From NCBI RefSeq assembly GCF_001509795.1, contig NZ_LLZN01000061.1, forward strand, positions 1-64,000: DNA of 64,000 nucleotides, read 5' to 3'. The notes under the pieces were generated by a model. It was not told the origin of the DNA. It searched no databases and saw only the letters and a program-made list of their open reading frames with translations. This DNA comes from Streptomyces sp. NRRL WC-3605 (GTDB lineage: Bacteria > Actinomycetota > Actinomycetes > Streptomycetales > Streptomycetaceae). Positions 46,784 to 54,414 of this stretch are shown piece after piece. Position 1 is the stretch's first letter. Every line of letters starts with the position of its first letter. The translations under genes were made by a program, and so were the position numbers.

Positions 46784-47137
46784 TCAGCCGCGCAGGGTCC
46801 GCGCCCAGTCCGCGGGCACCCGCCCCTCCGGGCCGGGCGCGGGCTGTGCCTCCGGGTGGCTCGCCGGGGGCGCCAGATCCGGCCCCGCCTCGAACATCTC
46901 GTCCGTCGCGTAGTTCCAGTACCAGCTCTCACCCGGCTCGAAGCTCTGCACCAGCGGGTGCCCGGTCTCCCGGTAGTGCGCGGTGGCGTGCTGCGCGGGC
47001 GAGCTGTCGCAGCACCCGACGTGCCCGCACTGCGCGCACCGGCGCAGATGGAACCACCAGCCGCCCGCCTCGTCGCACTCGGTGCATCCGCTGCCGCTCG
47101 GCGGCACGCCCGGATCGATGCCCTTGACGCCGGTCAT
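46784..47137 (-). CDS. UBP-type zinc finger protein
   Basis: 117 residues. A single ZnF-UBP domain: SGCTECDEAGGWWFHLRRCA holds the first Cys pair, then QCGHVGCCDSS, QHATAHYRETGHPLV and the WYWNYATDEMFE end, with the Cys/His set expected of the zinc-binding fold. In eukaryotes this domain binds the C-terminus of ubiquitin; bacterial copies have no known partner. ATG overlaps the kinase gene's stop by 4 nt (ATGA), so it is translated together. A disordered C-terminus (about 80-117) is Pro/Glu-rich. Confidence 0.87.
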   Translation of the reverse strand: MTGVKGIDPGVPPSGSGCTECDEAGGWWFHLRRCAQCGHVGCCDSSPAQHATAHYRETGHPLVQSFEPGESWYWNYATDEMFEAGPDLAPPASHPEAQPAPGPEGRVPADWARTLRG

Positions 47138-48573
47138 GAGACCTCCTCGGTGGTGAGCGGCAGCAGCACCTGGAAACGTGTGTCGCCCGGCTCGGAACTC
47201 ACCTGGATGCTGCCGTGGTGCTTGTCGACCACGATCCGCCAGGAGATGTCCAGGCCGAGCCCGGTGCCCTCGCCCACGGGTTTCGTCGTGAAGAACGGGT
47301 CGAAGATCCGCTCGCGGATCTCAGCCGGGATGCCGATCCCCGTGTCCCGGAACTCCACGAGCAGTGAATCGTTGTCCCGCGCCGTCCGCACGGTCAGCGT
47401 CCCCTCGCCGCCCGCGCTGCGCATCGCGGCCACGGCGTTGTCGACGAGGTTCGTCCACACCTGGTTGAGCTCCGCCGGGTACGCCGGAACCTTCGGCAGC
47501 GTCCGGTCGTACTCCTTGACGACCTCGATCCGCGAGCCGATCTTCCCGGACAGCATCAGCAGTGTGCTGTCGAGGAGTTCGTGCACGTCGGCGTTCTGGA
47601 ACGGCGCCCGGTCCAGCTGGGAGTACTGCTTGGCGGCGTCCACGAGGTGCGAGATCCGGGCGGTGGAGTCCTTGATCTCGTCCATCAGCAGCTCGGTCTC
47701 GGCGGTGTAGTTCAGCCAGCCGATCGCGTTCGGCAGGATGTCCTCGTCCACGGCCGCCGCGACCTGGTCCAGCCAGTCCGCGTCGACACCGGCCTGCACG
47801 AAGGTGGGGGCGATCCGCCAGCCCTCCGGGATGCCGTGGTCGTCCAGCCAGTCGGTGAGCTCGTCCTCCCGGTCCGAGGCCTCCAGCGGGCTCAGCGCGG
47901 GGGCCTTGGCGACCCGCTCGGCGGTGCGCTCCTGCATCTCGATCAGGTTCGCCATCACCTCGGGGGAGTAGGTGCCCTGCGCGATGATGCCGAGCTTGCG
48001 CCGCATCTTGCCCACCCGCTCGCGCAGCGCCTCCGTCGCCCGTACGGCCGCCGCGGCCGGGTTGTTGAGCTCGTGGGTGAGCCCCGCCGACAACGAGCCC
48101 AGCGCGAGCAGCCGTTCACGCTGCCCGATGGCCTGCTGGGTGCTCTTCGACCCGAAGAACAGCCCCTCCAGCAGGTGCACGGCCATCGGGAACCACTCCT
48201 GCATGATGGCCGCGAACGTGTCGGCGGGCAGCACGAAGAACCGCGTCGGCTCGGTGACGCGCAGCGAGTTGTTGTAGACCTGCCGCACCCGGTCGCCGAG
48301 GTACGCCTGCATGGACCCGGCGTACACCCCGCGCTGCGAGGTGCGGGTCACCTCCACGTCGTCCCCGCCGACCCGGCGGGACAGCACCACCGTGCCCTCG
48401 ATCATCACGTAGAAACAGGTGGCCGGGTCGCCCTCGCTGTACACGGGCCCGGGCTCGTACCGCTCCACCCGGCCCGCCTCGCACAGCCGGCCCAGCTGCT
48501 CCGGCGTCAGCTTCTCGAACAGGAACAGCGAGCCGATCTCCGCGGGCTCGCACGGCAGGCACGCCTCGCTCAT
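47134..48573 (-). CDS. Histidine kinase with cyclic-nucleotide-binding domain
   Basis: 479 residues. Residues about 15-135 form a cNMP-binding (CAP-like) beta barrel (YEPGPVYSEGDPATCFYVMI, EGTVVLSRRVGGDDVEVT). A helical region with LSAGLTHELNNPAAAAVRAT holds the phosphoacceptor His of the H box, and the C-terminal HATPase has N (NLVDNAVAAM), G1 (DTGIGIP) and G2 (GTGLGL) boxes. No membrane helices, so a soluble sensor kinase. ATG overlaps the fusion protein's stop by 4 nt. Its partner receiver is probably the N-terminal domain of that fusion. Confidence 0.88.
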   Translation of the reverse strand: MSEACLPCEPAEIGSLFLFEKLTPEQLGRLCEAGRVERYEPGPVYSEGDPATCFYVMIEGTVVLSRRVGGDDVEVTRTSQRGVYAGSMQAYLGDRVRQVYNNSLRVTEPTRFFVLPADTFAAIMQEWFPMAVHLLEGLFFGSKSTQQAIGQRERLLALGSLSAGLTHELNNPAAAAVRATEALRERVGKMRRKLGIIAQGTYSPEVMANLIEMQERTAERVAKAPALSPLEASDREDELTDWLDDHGIPEGWRIAPTFVQAGVDADWLDQVAAAVDEDILPNAIGWLNYTAETELLMDEIKDSTARISHLVDAAKQYSQLDRAPFQNADVHELLDSTLLMLSGKIGSRIEVVKEYDRTLPKVPAYPAELNQVWTNLVDNAVAAMRSAGGEGTLTVRTARDNDSLLVEFRDTGIGIPAEIRERIFDPFFTTKPVGEGTGLGLDISWRIVVDKHHGSIQVSSEPGDTRFQVLLPLTTEEVS

Positions 48574-50246
48574 GACTGCTCCAGATACCGGTGGACGAGC
48601 ATGACGGCCATGGCTCCCTCTCCGACGGCGGACGCGACCCGCTTCGCGGACTCCGAGCGGGCGTCGCCCGCGACGAACACCCCGGGCACGTTGGTCTCCA
48701 GGTGGTACGGCGGCCGGTCCAGCTCCCAGCCCGCGGGCGGCCGCCCGTCGGCCGTCAGGTCCGGCCCGGCCAGGATGAACCCGCGCCCGTCGCGCAGCAC
48801 CGTCCCGTCCAGCCAGTCCGTCAGCGGGGCCGCGCCGATGAACACGAACATCCACTGCGCGTCCACGCGGTCGGTCCGCCCGCTGTCGAGGTCCCGGAGT
48901 GTCAGCTGCTCCAGGTGGTCGGAGCCGTGCGCCTCGTCGACGACCGTCCGGGTCCGCACCGAGATGTTCGGCGCCTCCTCGATCTGCTGGATCAGGTAGT
49001 ACGACATGGACGCCGTCAGCGACTCCCCGCGCACGAGCAGCGTCACCGACTTCGCGCCCCGCGCCAGGTACATCGCCGCCTGCCCGGCCGAGTTGGCGCC
49101 GCCCACGATGTACACGTCCTGGCCCTGGCAGGCCGGAGCCTCCGTCAGCGCCGACCCGTAGTACACCCCGCACCCGGTGAGGTCGTCGCAGCCCGGCGCC
49201 ATCAGCTGCCGGTAGGAGACGCCGGTCGCCAGGATCACGCTGTGCGCGGACACCGCCGACCCGTCCGAGAAGCGCACCACGCGCGCCGCGCCGCACACCT
49301 CCAGGCCCGTCACCTCGCGCGCGGTGAGGATCTCCGCGCCGAACCGCGCCGCCTGCCGGCGCGCCCGGTCGGTGAGCTGCGCGCCCGACACGCCGTCCGG
49401 GAAGCCCAGGTAGTTCTCGATACGGGAGCTCTGCCCGGCCTGCCCGCCGGTCGCGGACCGCTCCACCAGCACCGTCCGCAGCCCCTCCGAGGCCCCGTAC
49501 ACGGCCGCGCCGAGCCCGGCCGGTCCGCCGCCGATGACGACCAGGTCGTAGAAGTCGGCGGTCGGCGTCGTCGCGAGGCCGACCTTCGCGGCCAGCTCGG
49601 GCGCCTCCGGCGCCACCAGCGGGGTGCCGTCCGGGGTCACCACCAGCGGCAGCCGCTGCCCGTCCGCCTCTGCCGCCGCGAGCAGCCGTTGCCCCTCGGG
49701 TCCGTCCGCCGCGTACCAGCGGTACGGCACCTGGTTGCGGGCCAGGAACTCCCGCACCTCCGAGGACCGCGCCGACCAGCGGTGCCCGACCACCTTGGTG
49801 CTGGGCACCGGCCGGTAGTCGCTGCGCCGCCACGCCTCCAGCAGGTCGTCGAGGACCGGGTAGAGCTTCTCCTCCGGCGGGTCCCACGGCTTGAGCAGAT
49901 AGTGGTCGAGATCCACGACGTTGATCGCGTCGATCGCCGCGCTGGTGTCCGCGTACGCGGTCAGCAGCACCCGCCGCGCCCCCGGGTACACGTCCAGGGC
50001 CTGTTCGAGGAACTCGATGCCGTTCATCTGCGGCATCCGGTAGTCGGCGAGGATCACGGCCACCAGGTCGCCGCGCAGCTTCAGCTCGCGCAGCGCCTCC
50101 AGCGCCGACTCGCCCGACTCCGCGCGCACGATCCGGTGGGACTCGCCGTAACGCCGCCGCAGATCGCGGGCGACGGCCCGGGAGACCCCCGGGTCGTCGT
50201 CCACGGTCAGGATGACGGTCCGCGCCGCTTCGGCAGCCTGAGTCAT
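48570..50246 (-). CDS. Receiver domain fused to thioredoxin-reductase-like flavoprotein
   Basis: 558 residues. A CheY-like receiver (about 10-130) has Asp16-18, phosphoacceptor Asp68 (ILADYRMP), Thr in LLTAYAD and Lys in LLKPW. A glutaredoxin/TlpA-like domain without CxxC spans about 145-225. A thioredoxin-reductase fold (about 230-555) has GGGPAGLGAAVYG, VGGANSAGQ and FVAGDARSES for FAD and NADPH. The redox-active CxxC of thioredoxin reductases, normally CATC after GV.Y, is replaced by GSAL. It is the first gene of a three-gene overlapping operon with a histidine kinase and a UBP finger. Confidence 0.88.
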   Translation of the reverse strand: MTQAAEAARTVILTVDDDPGVSRAVARDLRRRYGESHRIVRAESGESALEALRELKLRGDLVAVILADYRMPQMNGIEFLEQALDVYPGARRVLLTAYADTSAAIDAINVVDLDHYLLKPWDPPEEKLYPVLDDLLEAWRRSDYRPVPSTKVVGHRWSARSSEVREFLARNQVPYRWYAADGPEGQRLLAAAEADGQRLPLVVTPDGTPLVAPEAPELAAKVGLATTPTADFYDLVVIGGGPAGLGAAVYGASEGLRTVLVERSATGGQAGQSSRIENYLGFPDGVSGAQLTDRARRQAARFGAEILTAREVTGLEVCGAARVVRFSDGSAVSAHSVILATGVSYRQLMAPGCDDLTGCGVYYGSALTEAPACQGQDVYIVGGANSAGQAAMYLARGAKSVTLLVRGESLTASMSYYLIQQIEEAPNISVRTRTVVDEAHGSDHLEQLTLRDLDSGRTDRVDAQWMFVFIGAAPLTDWLDGTVLRDGRGFILAGPDLTADGRPPAGWELDRPPYHLETNVPGVFVAGDARSESAKRVASAVGEGAMAVMLVHRYLEQS

Positions 50247-50448
50247 ACGTCTCCCACCCCGGGCGTCGTTCTCGACGAGGCGGCGAGCGGCCGTGAGGCA
50301 CTGCCGCCGAGTCGACTCCCGGCCATCGTATGTTCGATCCGCGCGCTTCGCTCAGGTACGCGGAGGACGCCCCGCCGGACCCCGGCGGTGGAGGAGTGGT
50401 GAAGACTGGGCCCGACGGACATCACCGAGACACAAGGAGGCAGCTGCG

Positions 50449-51321
50449 ATGACGCGCCCGATCACGGCAGGGGTGGACGGATCGGAGGAGAGTCTCGCGG
50501 GGCTGGCCTGGGCCGCCCGGGAGGCCGTCCGCCGGGGGCTCGCCCTGCGCGTGGTGCACGCGTGGCGGTTCCAGGAGCACGAGGCGATGGCCGCCGTGGA
50601 CGCGGACACGCAGGCCGGGTGGGTGCGGGACGGGCTGGCTGAGGCCGTGCGGTCGGTCACCGAACGGCATCCGGCACTCGACGTCACCACCGAGGTCGTG
50701 GACGGAGGGTCGGTCGAGACGCTGCTCGCCGCCACGGCGGAGTCCGAGATGCTGGTGCTCGGCTCGCGGGGGCACGCCGCGGTCGTCGGCTTCCTGCTGG
50801 GCTCGGTCGGGCAGCAGGTCGTCGCCGGGGCGGATCGGCCCGTCGTCCTGGTGCGGGCCGGCGACCGGCCGTCGGCGGAGGTCGCCGGGCACGACATCGT
50901 CGTGGGCCAGCAGGGCGACGCCGACGACGACGCCGAGGCCCTGCGGTTCGCCTTCGAGACGGCGGCGGCGCGCGGCGCGGCCGTCCGTGCCGTCCGGGCC
51001 TGGACGCTGCCGCCGCTGTTCGCCTACAGCCCGGGCTCCCTCAAGCTCCTCGACGAGGCCGGGGGCCTGGAGCCGTACGAGAAGAAGGCGCTGGCCGAGG
51101 CGCTGCAGCCGTGGCGGGAGCGGTTCCCGGACGTGCACGTCGTCGAGCACGTCGAGATGGGCAGCGCCGGGCAGGTGCTGCTCTCGGCGGCGTCCCGCGC
51201 CCAGCTGGTCGTGGTGGGCCGGCGCGCCCGGCGCACGGCCGTGGGCGCCCGGATCGGCTCGGTGGCGTCCGGCGTCCTGCACCACGCGCCGTGCCCGGTG
51301 GCCGTGGTGCCGCACGTCTGA
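50449..51321 (+). CDS. Universal stress protein (tandem Usp domains)
   Basis: 290 residues with two UspA domains: about 1-140 (ITAGVDGSEESLAGLAWAAR, LVLGSRGHAAVVGFLLGSVG) and about 148-290 (LVVVGRRARRTAVGARIGSV). Both have G-2x-G-9x-G(S/T)-type ATP-binding motifs. Tandem Usps in actinobacteria are often part of dormancy or hypoxia responses. A near-perfect AAGGAGG at 50434-50440 with 8-nt spacing sets the ATG. The gene lies divergent from the receiver-TrxR operon with about 200 bp between. Confidence 0.88.
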   Translation: MTRPITAGVDGSEESLAGLAWAAREAVRRGLALRVVHAWRFQEHEAMAAVDADTQAGWVRDGLAEAVRSVTERHPALDVTTEVVDGGSVETLLAATAESEMLVLGSRGHAAVVGFLLGSVGQQVVAGADRPVVLVRAGDRPSAEVAGHDIVVGQQGDADDDAEALRFAFETAAARGAAVRAVRAWTLPPLFAYSPGSLKLLDEAGGLEPYEKKALAEALQPWRERFPDVHVVEHVEMGSAGQVLLSAASRAQLVVVGRRARRTAVGARIGSVASGVLHHAPCPVAVVPHV

Positions 51322-51332
51322 GCCGGCCTGAG

Positions 51333-52556
51333 TCAGTCCGCGGTGGTCGGCTGGAGCGTCTCGCGGGCCCTGGGCAGGATCTTGGCGATGTAGTCCTGGA
51401 CGACCGTGTCCCAGTCCAGGTCGGTCCGCGCCCGCTCGGACAGGTACCAGCGGTGCTCCAGCAGCTCGTGGTAGATCTCGGCCGGGTCCATGGCGCCGCG
51501 CAGCTCCGGCGGCACGGCCCGCACGGTGGGCCGGAACACGTCGCGCACCCAGCGGTGGGCGAGGACCTCGGGCCGGGCGCCGGCGGCGTGGTCGTCCTGG
51601 GTCGCCATCCAGGATTCCAGGTCGTTCAGCAGCCGGCGGGCCTGGTTCTCCTCGGCGTCCAGGCCGGTCAGCCGCAGCAGTTGCCGCTGGTGGTGGCCGG
51701 CGTCGACGACCTTGGGCACGAAGGTGACCGAGGCGCCGTCGCCGGTCTGCCCGATCTGCATCTCGGCGACGTCGAACCCGAGGTCGTTCAGCCGGCGTAT
51801 CCGGCGTTCGATGTAGTGGTACTTGCCCGCCGGGTACACCGAGGTGCGGGTCAGCTCCTCCCACAGGGACCGGTAGCGGGCGCAGATCTCGGCGCCGAAC
51901 TCGATCGCGTCCACGGAGGGGTGCAGCGCCCCGGACGCCTCCAGGTCCAGCAGCTCGCCGCTGATGTTGACGCGGGCCAGGTCCAGGTCGTAGTCGCGCT
52001 GCCCGTCGCTGAGCCGCTGGTGCAGCTCGCCGGTCTCGGCGTCCACCAGGTACGCCGCGTAGGCGCCGGCGTCCCGCCGGAACAGCGTGTTGGACAGCGA
52101 GCAGTCGCCCCAGGCGAACCCGGCCAGATGGAGCCGGACCAGCAGGACGGCCAGCGCGTCCATCAGCCGGTGCATGGTGGCCGGGCGCATCGTCGTCTCG
52201 AACATCGACCGGTACGGCTGGGAGCCGCCCAGGTGCCGGGTGACCAGCACGGACTCCAGCGGGCCGCCCGCGGCGTCCGTGCGGCCGGTGACCACGGCCA
52301 GCGGATCGACCGCCGGGATGCCCAACCGGTCCAGGTCGCGCAGGAGTTCGTACTCGCGCAGGGCGGGGCGCTGGGCGAGCTCCTTGACGGCGATCACCTC
52401 GTCACCGGCGCGCGCGTAGCGCACGATGTGCCGGGAGATGCCGCGCGGCAGCGGGACCAGGAGGTCCTCGGGCCACTCCTCCAGCGGCGTCTGCCACGGC
52501 AGCTCCAGCAGGAGGGCCGGGTGCTCCGGATTCGTCGCACTGATCTGGAGTGCCAT
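51333..52556 (-). CDS. DUF4032-family protein, kinase-like
   Basis: 407 residues. The N-terminal half resembles a small-molecule or lipopolysaccharide kinase: VIAVKELAQRP (lysine), a helical region, GDCSLSNTLF (catalytic-loop Asp and Asn) and LVDAETGE (DFG-like Asp). The C-terminal DUF4032 domain (about 225-395) with KYHYIERRIRRLNDLGFDVA and TFVPKVVDAGHHQRQLL follows. Function is not known; the intact kinase-like residues suggest phosphotransfer. No membrane helices. It is convergent with the Usp gene by 11 bp. Confidence 0.82.
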   Translation of the reverse strand: MALQISATNPEHPALLLELPWQTPLEEWPEDLLVPLPRGISRHIVRYARAGDEVIAVKELAQRPALREYELLRDLDRLGIPAVDPLAVVTGRTDAAGGPLESVLVTRHLGGSQPYRSMFETTMRPATMHRLMDALAVLLVRLHLAGFAWGDCSLSNTLFRRDAGAYAAYLVDAETGELHQRLSDGQRDYDLDLARVNISGELLDLEASGALHPSVDAIEFGAEICARYRSLWEELTRTSVYPAGKYHYIERRIRRLNDLGFDVAEMQIGQTGDGASVTFVPKVVDAGHHQRQLLRLTGLDAEENQARRLLNDLESWMATQDDHAAGARPEVLAHRWVRDVFRPTVRAVPPELRGAMDPAEIYHELLEHRWYLSERARTDLDWDTVVQDYIAKILPRARETLQPTTAD

Positions 52557-52590
52557 GAGCCGTCCTCGGTCGGGTGATCGTCGGCTCAGC

Positions 52591-53337
52591 CTATTGCGCC
52601 CGCTCCCGCGCCTGAAGGGCCGCGTCCCGCACGGACCCGGTGAGCGCCGGGCCGTGCCCGGGCAGCAGCACGTCCCCGTCGAGGTCCTCGAACACGGCCA
52701 GCGAGGCCAGCGTCCGGGCCCGTTCGCGGTGGAACATGTCCGGCAGCAACTGCGGCCCCGCGATCCGCGAGGTGGGGTGCCCGGTCACGAGTGCGTCGCC
52801 CGAGATCACCACGCCCGCCTGCGGCAGGTGGTAGGCGCAGTGGCCGTCGGTGTGGCCGGGGGTGTGCACGGGGACCGGCCGGCCTGGCAGGTCCAGCGCG
52901 CCGGACCGCGGGAACGGCTCGGGGGAGGTGACGGGGACGTGCTCGGTGCCGCCGGAGCGCAGGGCGTGCACGGCCCAGGGCAGGACGCCCGGCCGCCAGC
53001 CGTTGCGCAGCACCGTGCCCACGCCCACCTGGTGCAGGAACTCCCGCCGTGCGTGCGGCGCTTCGGCCTCGTGCAGGTACACCGGCGTGCCGTACGTCGC
53101 GCGCAGGTGTTCGGCGCTGCCCAGGTGGTCGTTGTGCGCGTGCGTGATCAGGACGGCCCGGACCGCCTCCGGCGCGCTGCCGATCTTTGCGAGGGAGGCC
53201 AGGAGCGCCGCCCGGTCCCCGGGGTATCCCGTGTCCACGAGGGTGACGGCGTCCCCCTCGGTGAGGATGACCCAGTTCGTGTTGCTGCCGTGCACCAGAT
53301 AGGTGCCGTCAGCGATGTGCCGCACATCCAGCCGCAT
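52591..53337 (-). CDS. Metallo-beta-lactamase-fold hydrolase
   Basis: 248 residues. Metal site HAHNDH (about residue 73), the further His in HTPGHTDGH, the Asp in VISGDALV and the last His in LPGHGPAL are all present, giving a complete two-metal hydrolase. N-terminal SNTNWVILTEGDAVTLVDTG is the usual first strand. A thioester, lactone or phosphodiester hydrolase is possible. The ATG at 53337 has a GGGA upstream. The 320 bp before it hold a hairpin and a possible gene remnant. Confidence 0.85.
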   Translation of the reverse strand: MRLDVRHIADGTYLVHGSNTNWVILTEGDAVTLVDTGYPGDRAALLASLAKIGSAPEAVRAVLITHAHNDHLGSAEHLRATYGTPVYLHEAEAPHARREFLHQVGVGTVLRNGWRPGVLPWAVHALRSGGTEHVPVTSPEPFPRSGALDLPGRPVPVHTPGHTDGHCAYHLPQAGVVISGDALVTGHPTSRIAGPQLLPDMFHRERARTLASLAVFEDLDGDVLLPGHGPALTGSVRDAALQARERAQ

Positions 53338-53418
53338 GATCGTCCCGCGTGGTGAGGTCCGTGACCGACGTGCACAGCAAAGCAGATCAAGGTGACGTCC
53401 CGGCCCGCGGGGCGGCGC

Positions 53419-53547
53419 GCATCCCGAAGAGGAACCGCGTCGGCCGGGTGCGGCGCACGAGCCCAGGCCGAGCACGACGCAGACCCGGAGCGTGTCGAGC
53501 CCGGTGCGCCGGGAGGCGGTGTCCGGGACGGGCGGCGGGGCGCTCAC
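53419..53547 (-). pseudogene. Possible remnant of an acyltransferase-3 N-terminus
   Basis: A GTG at 53547 opens a frame reading MSAPPPVPDTASRRT then GLDTLRVCVVLGLG. The GLDTLRV-xVVLGL block resembles the first segment of Acyl_transf_3 membrane acyltransferases, after which the expected FFH sequence is lost and the frame becomes Cys/Gly-rich filler running into the MBL gene. This could be a decayed, truncated gene; the match is short (about 20 residues) and may be coincidence. The rest of 53338-53589 shows no gene. Confidence 0.25.
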
Positions 53548-53589
53548 CCGGCCCAGTGTGGGGCCGCGACCGTCCCGCGCCCAGAGGAA

Positions 53590-53624
53590 GGGCTGCCTCC
53601 GGCACCGTCCGCCGGAGGCAGCCC
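53590..53624. terminator. Strong terminator hairpin
   Basis: GGGCTGCCTCCGGC (53590-53603) pairs perfectly with its complement at 53611-53624; 14-bp stem, 7-nt loop. It lies downstream of alkB (reverse strand) and upstream of the MBL gene, so it ends alkB transcription. Confidence 0.75.
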
Positions 53625-53657
53625 CCGCGTGCGCGTCAGCCGGCCGCCTCCACCGGC

Positions 53658-54287
53658 TCAGCGCACGCCGTGCGGCCGGAACTGCACGCTGATGCGTGGT
53701 CCCGCGGCGCGGGTCGTCTTGGGGACGGCGTGCTCCCAGGTCCGCTGGCAGGAGCCGCCCATGACGATGAGGTCGCCGTGCCCGAGCGGCCGGCGGACCG
53801 TCTCGCCGCCGCCGCGCAGCGGTCGCAGCAGCAGGTCCCGGGGGGCGCCCACGGACAGGATGGCGACCATGGTGTCCTGTCGTGCGCCGCGCCCGATCCG
53901 GTCGCCGTGCCAGGCGACGCTGTCGCGCCCGTCGCGGTAGTAGCAGAGCCCGGCCGTGCTGAACGGCTCGCCCAGTTCCCCGGCGTAGTGCGCGGACAGC
54001 GCGTCGCGCGCCTCGTCGAGCACGGGGTGGGGGAGGGCGTCGCCGGCGCCGTAGAAGGAGAGCAGCCGCGGCACGTCGACGACCTGGTCGTACATGGTGC
54101 GCCGCTCGGCGCGCCAGGGGACCTCGGCGGCCAGCCGCTCGAAGAGGGCGTCGGCCCCGCTCAGCCAGCCGGGCAGGACGTCGATCCAGGCGCCGTGCGT
54201 GAGCCGTGTGCGGCGGATCCCGCCGAGGGAGCCGAGCCGCAGCTCGTCGGTCTGGTCGAACAGGGAGCCCTGGAGGTGCGTGGCCAT
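53658..54287 (-). CDS. alkB: AlkB-like Fe(II)/2-oxoglutarate dioxygenase
   Basis: 209 residues with the cupin core: iron ligands in VAWHGDRIG (HxD) and TWEHAVPK (His), and the 2OG-binding Arg in RISVQFRP. LCYYRDGRDSVAWH fits the AlkB DNA-repair group, which removes methyl groups from alkylated bases. No signal peptide. It is divergent from a TetR gene, and the double palindrome at 54367-54399 lies 80-112 bp upstream of its start, so it may be under the same control. Confidence 0.85.
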   Translation of the reverse strand: MATHLQGSLFDQTDELRLGSLGGIRRTRLTHGAWIDVLPGWLSGADALFERLAAEVPWRAERRTMYDQVVDVPRLLSFYGAGDALPHPVLDEARDALSAHYAGELGEPFSTAGLCYYRDGRDSVAWHGDRIGRGARQDTMVAILSVGAPRDLLLRPLRGGGETVRRPLGHGDLIVMGGSCQRTWEHAVPKTTRAAGPRISVQFRPHGVR

Positions 54288-54366
54288 GGATCCAGCGTAA
54301 CCCCTGAATCGAAAATCTGTTCCTATATGTGGGCGGATTCTCCTCCGCCCCTCCGCACCCCTGTTG

Positions 54367-54399
54367 GATACGTTCGTGTATCGGATACATTCCCGTATC
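54367..54399. promoter_or_regulatory. Two tandem GATAC-N6-GTATC operators
   Basis: GATAC-GTTCGT-GTATC (54367-54382) and GATAC-ATTCCC-GTATC (54384-54399). Each is a perfect 5-bp inverted repeat with a 6-bp spacer and the two start 17 bp apart. The pair lies 15 bp before the TetR start and within the divergent region to alkB. The likely protein is the TetR encoded next door. Confidence 0.7.
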
Positions 54400-54414
54400 G
54401 AACGGAGGTCCGAC

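Noticed and set aside
53338..53589. Small genes in the gap between alkB and the MBL gene
   Set aside because: Short frames here lack ribosome binding sites, plausible codon pattern or recognisable motifs, apart from the weak acyltransferase-like start reported separately.
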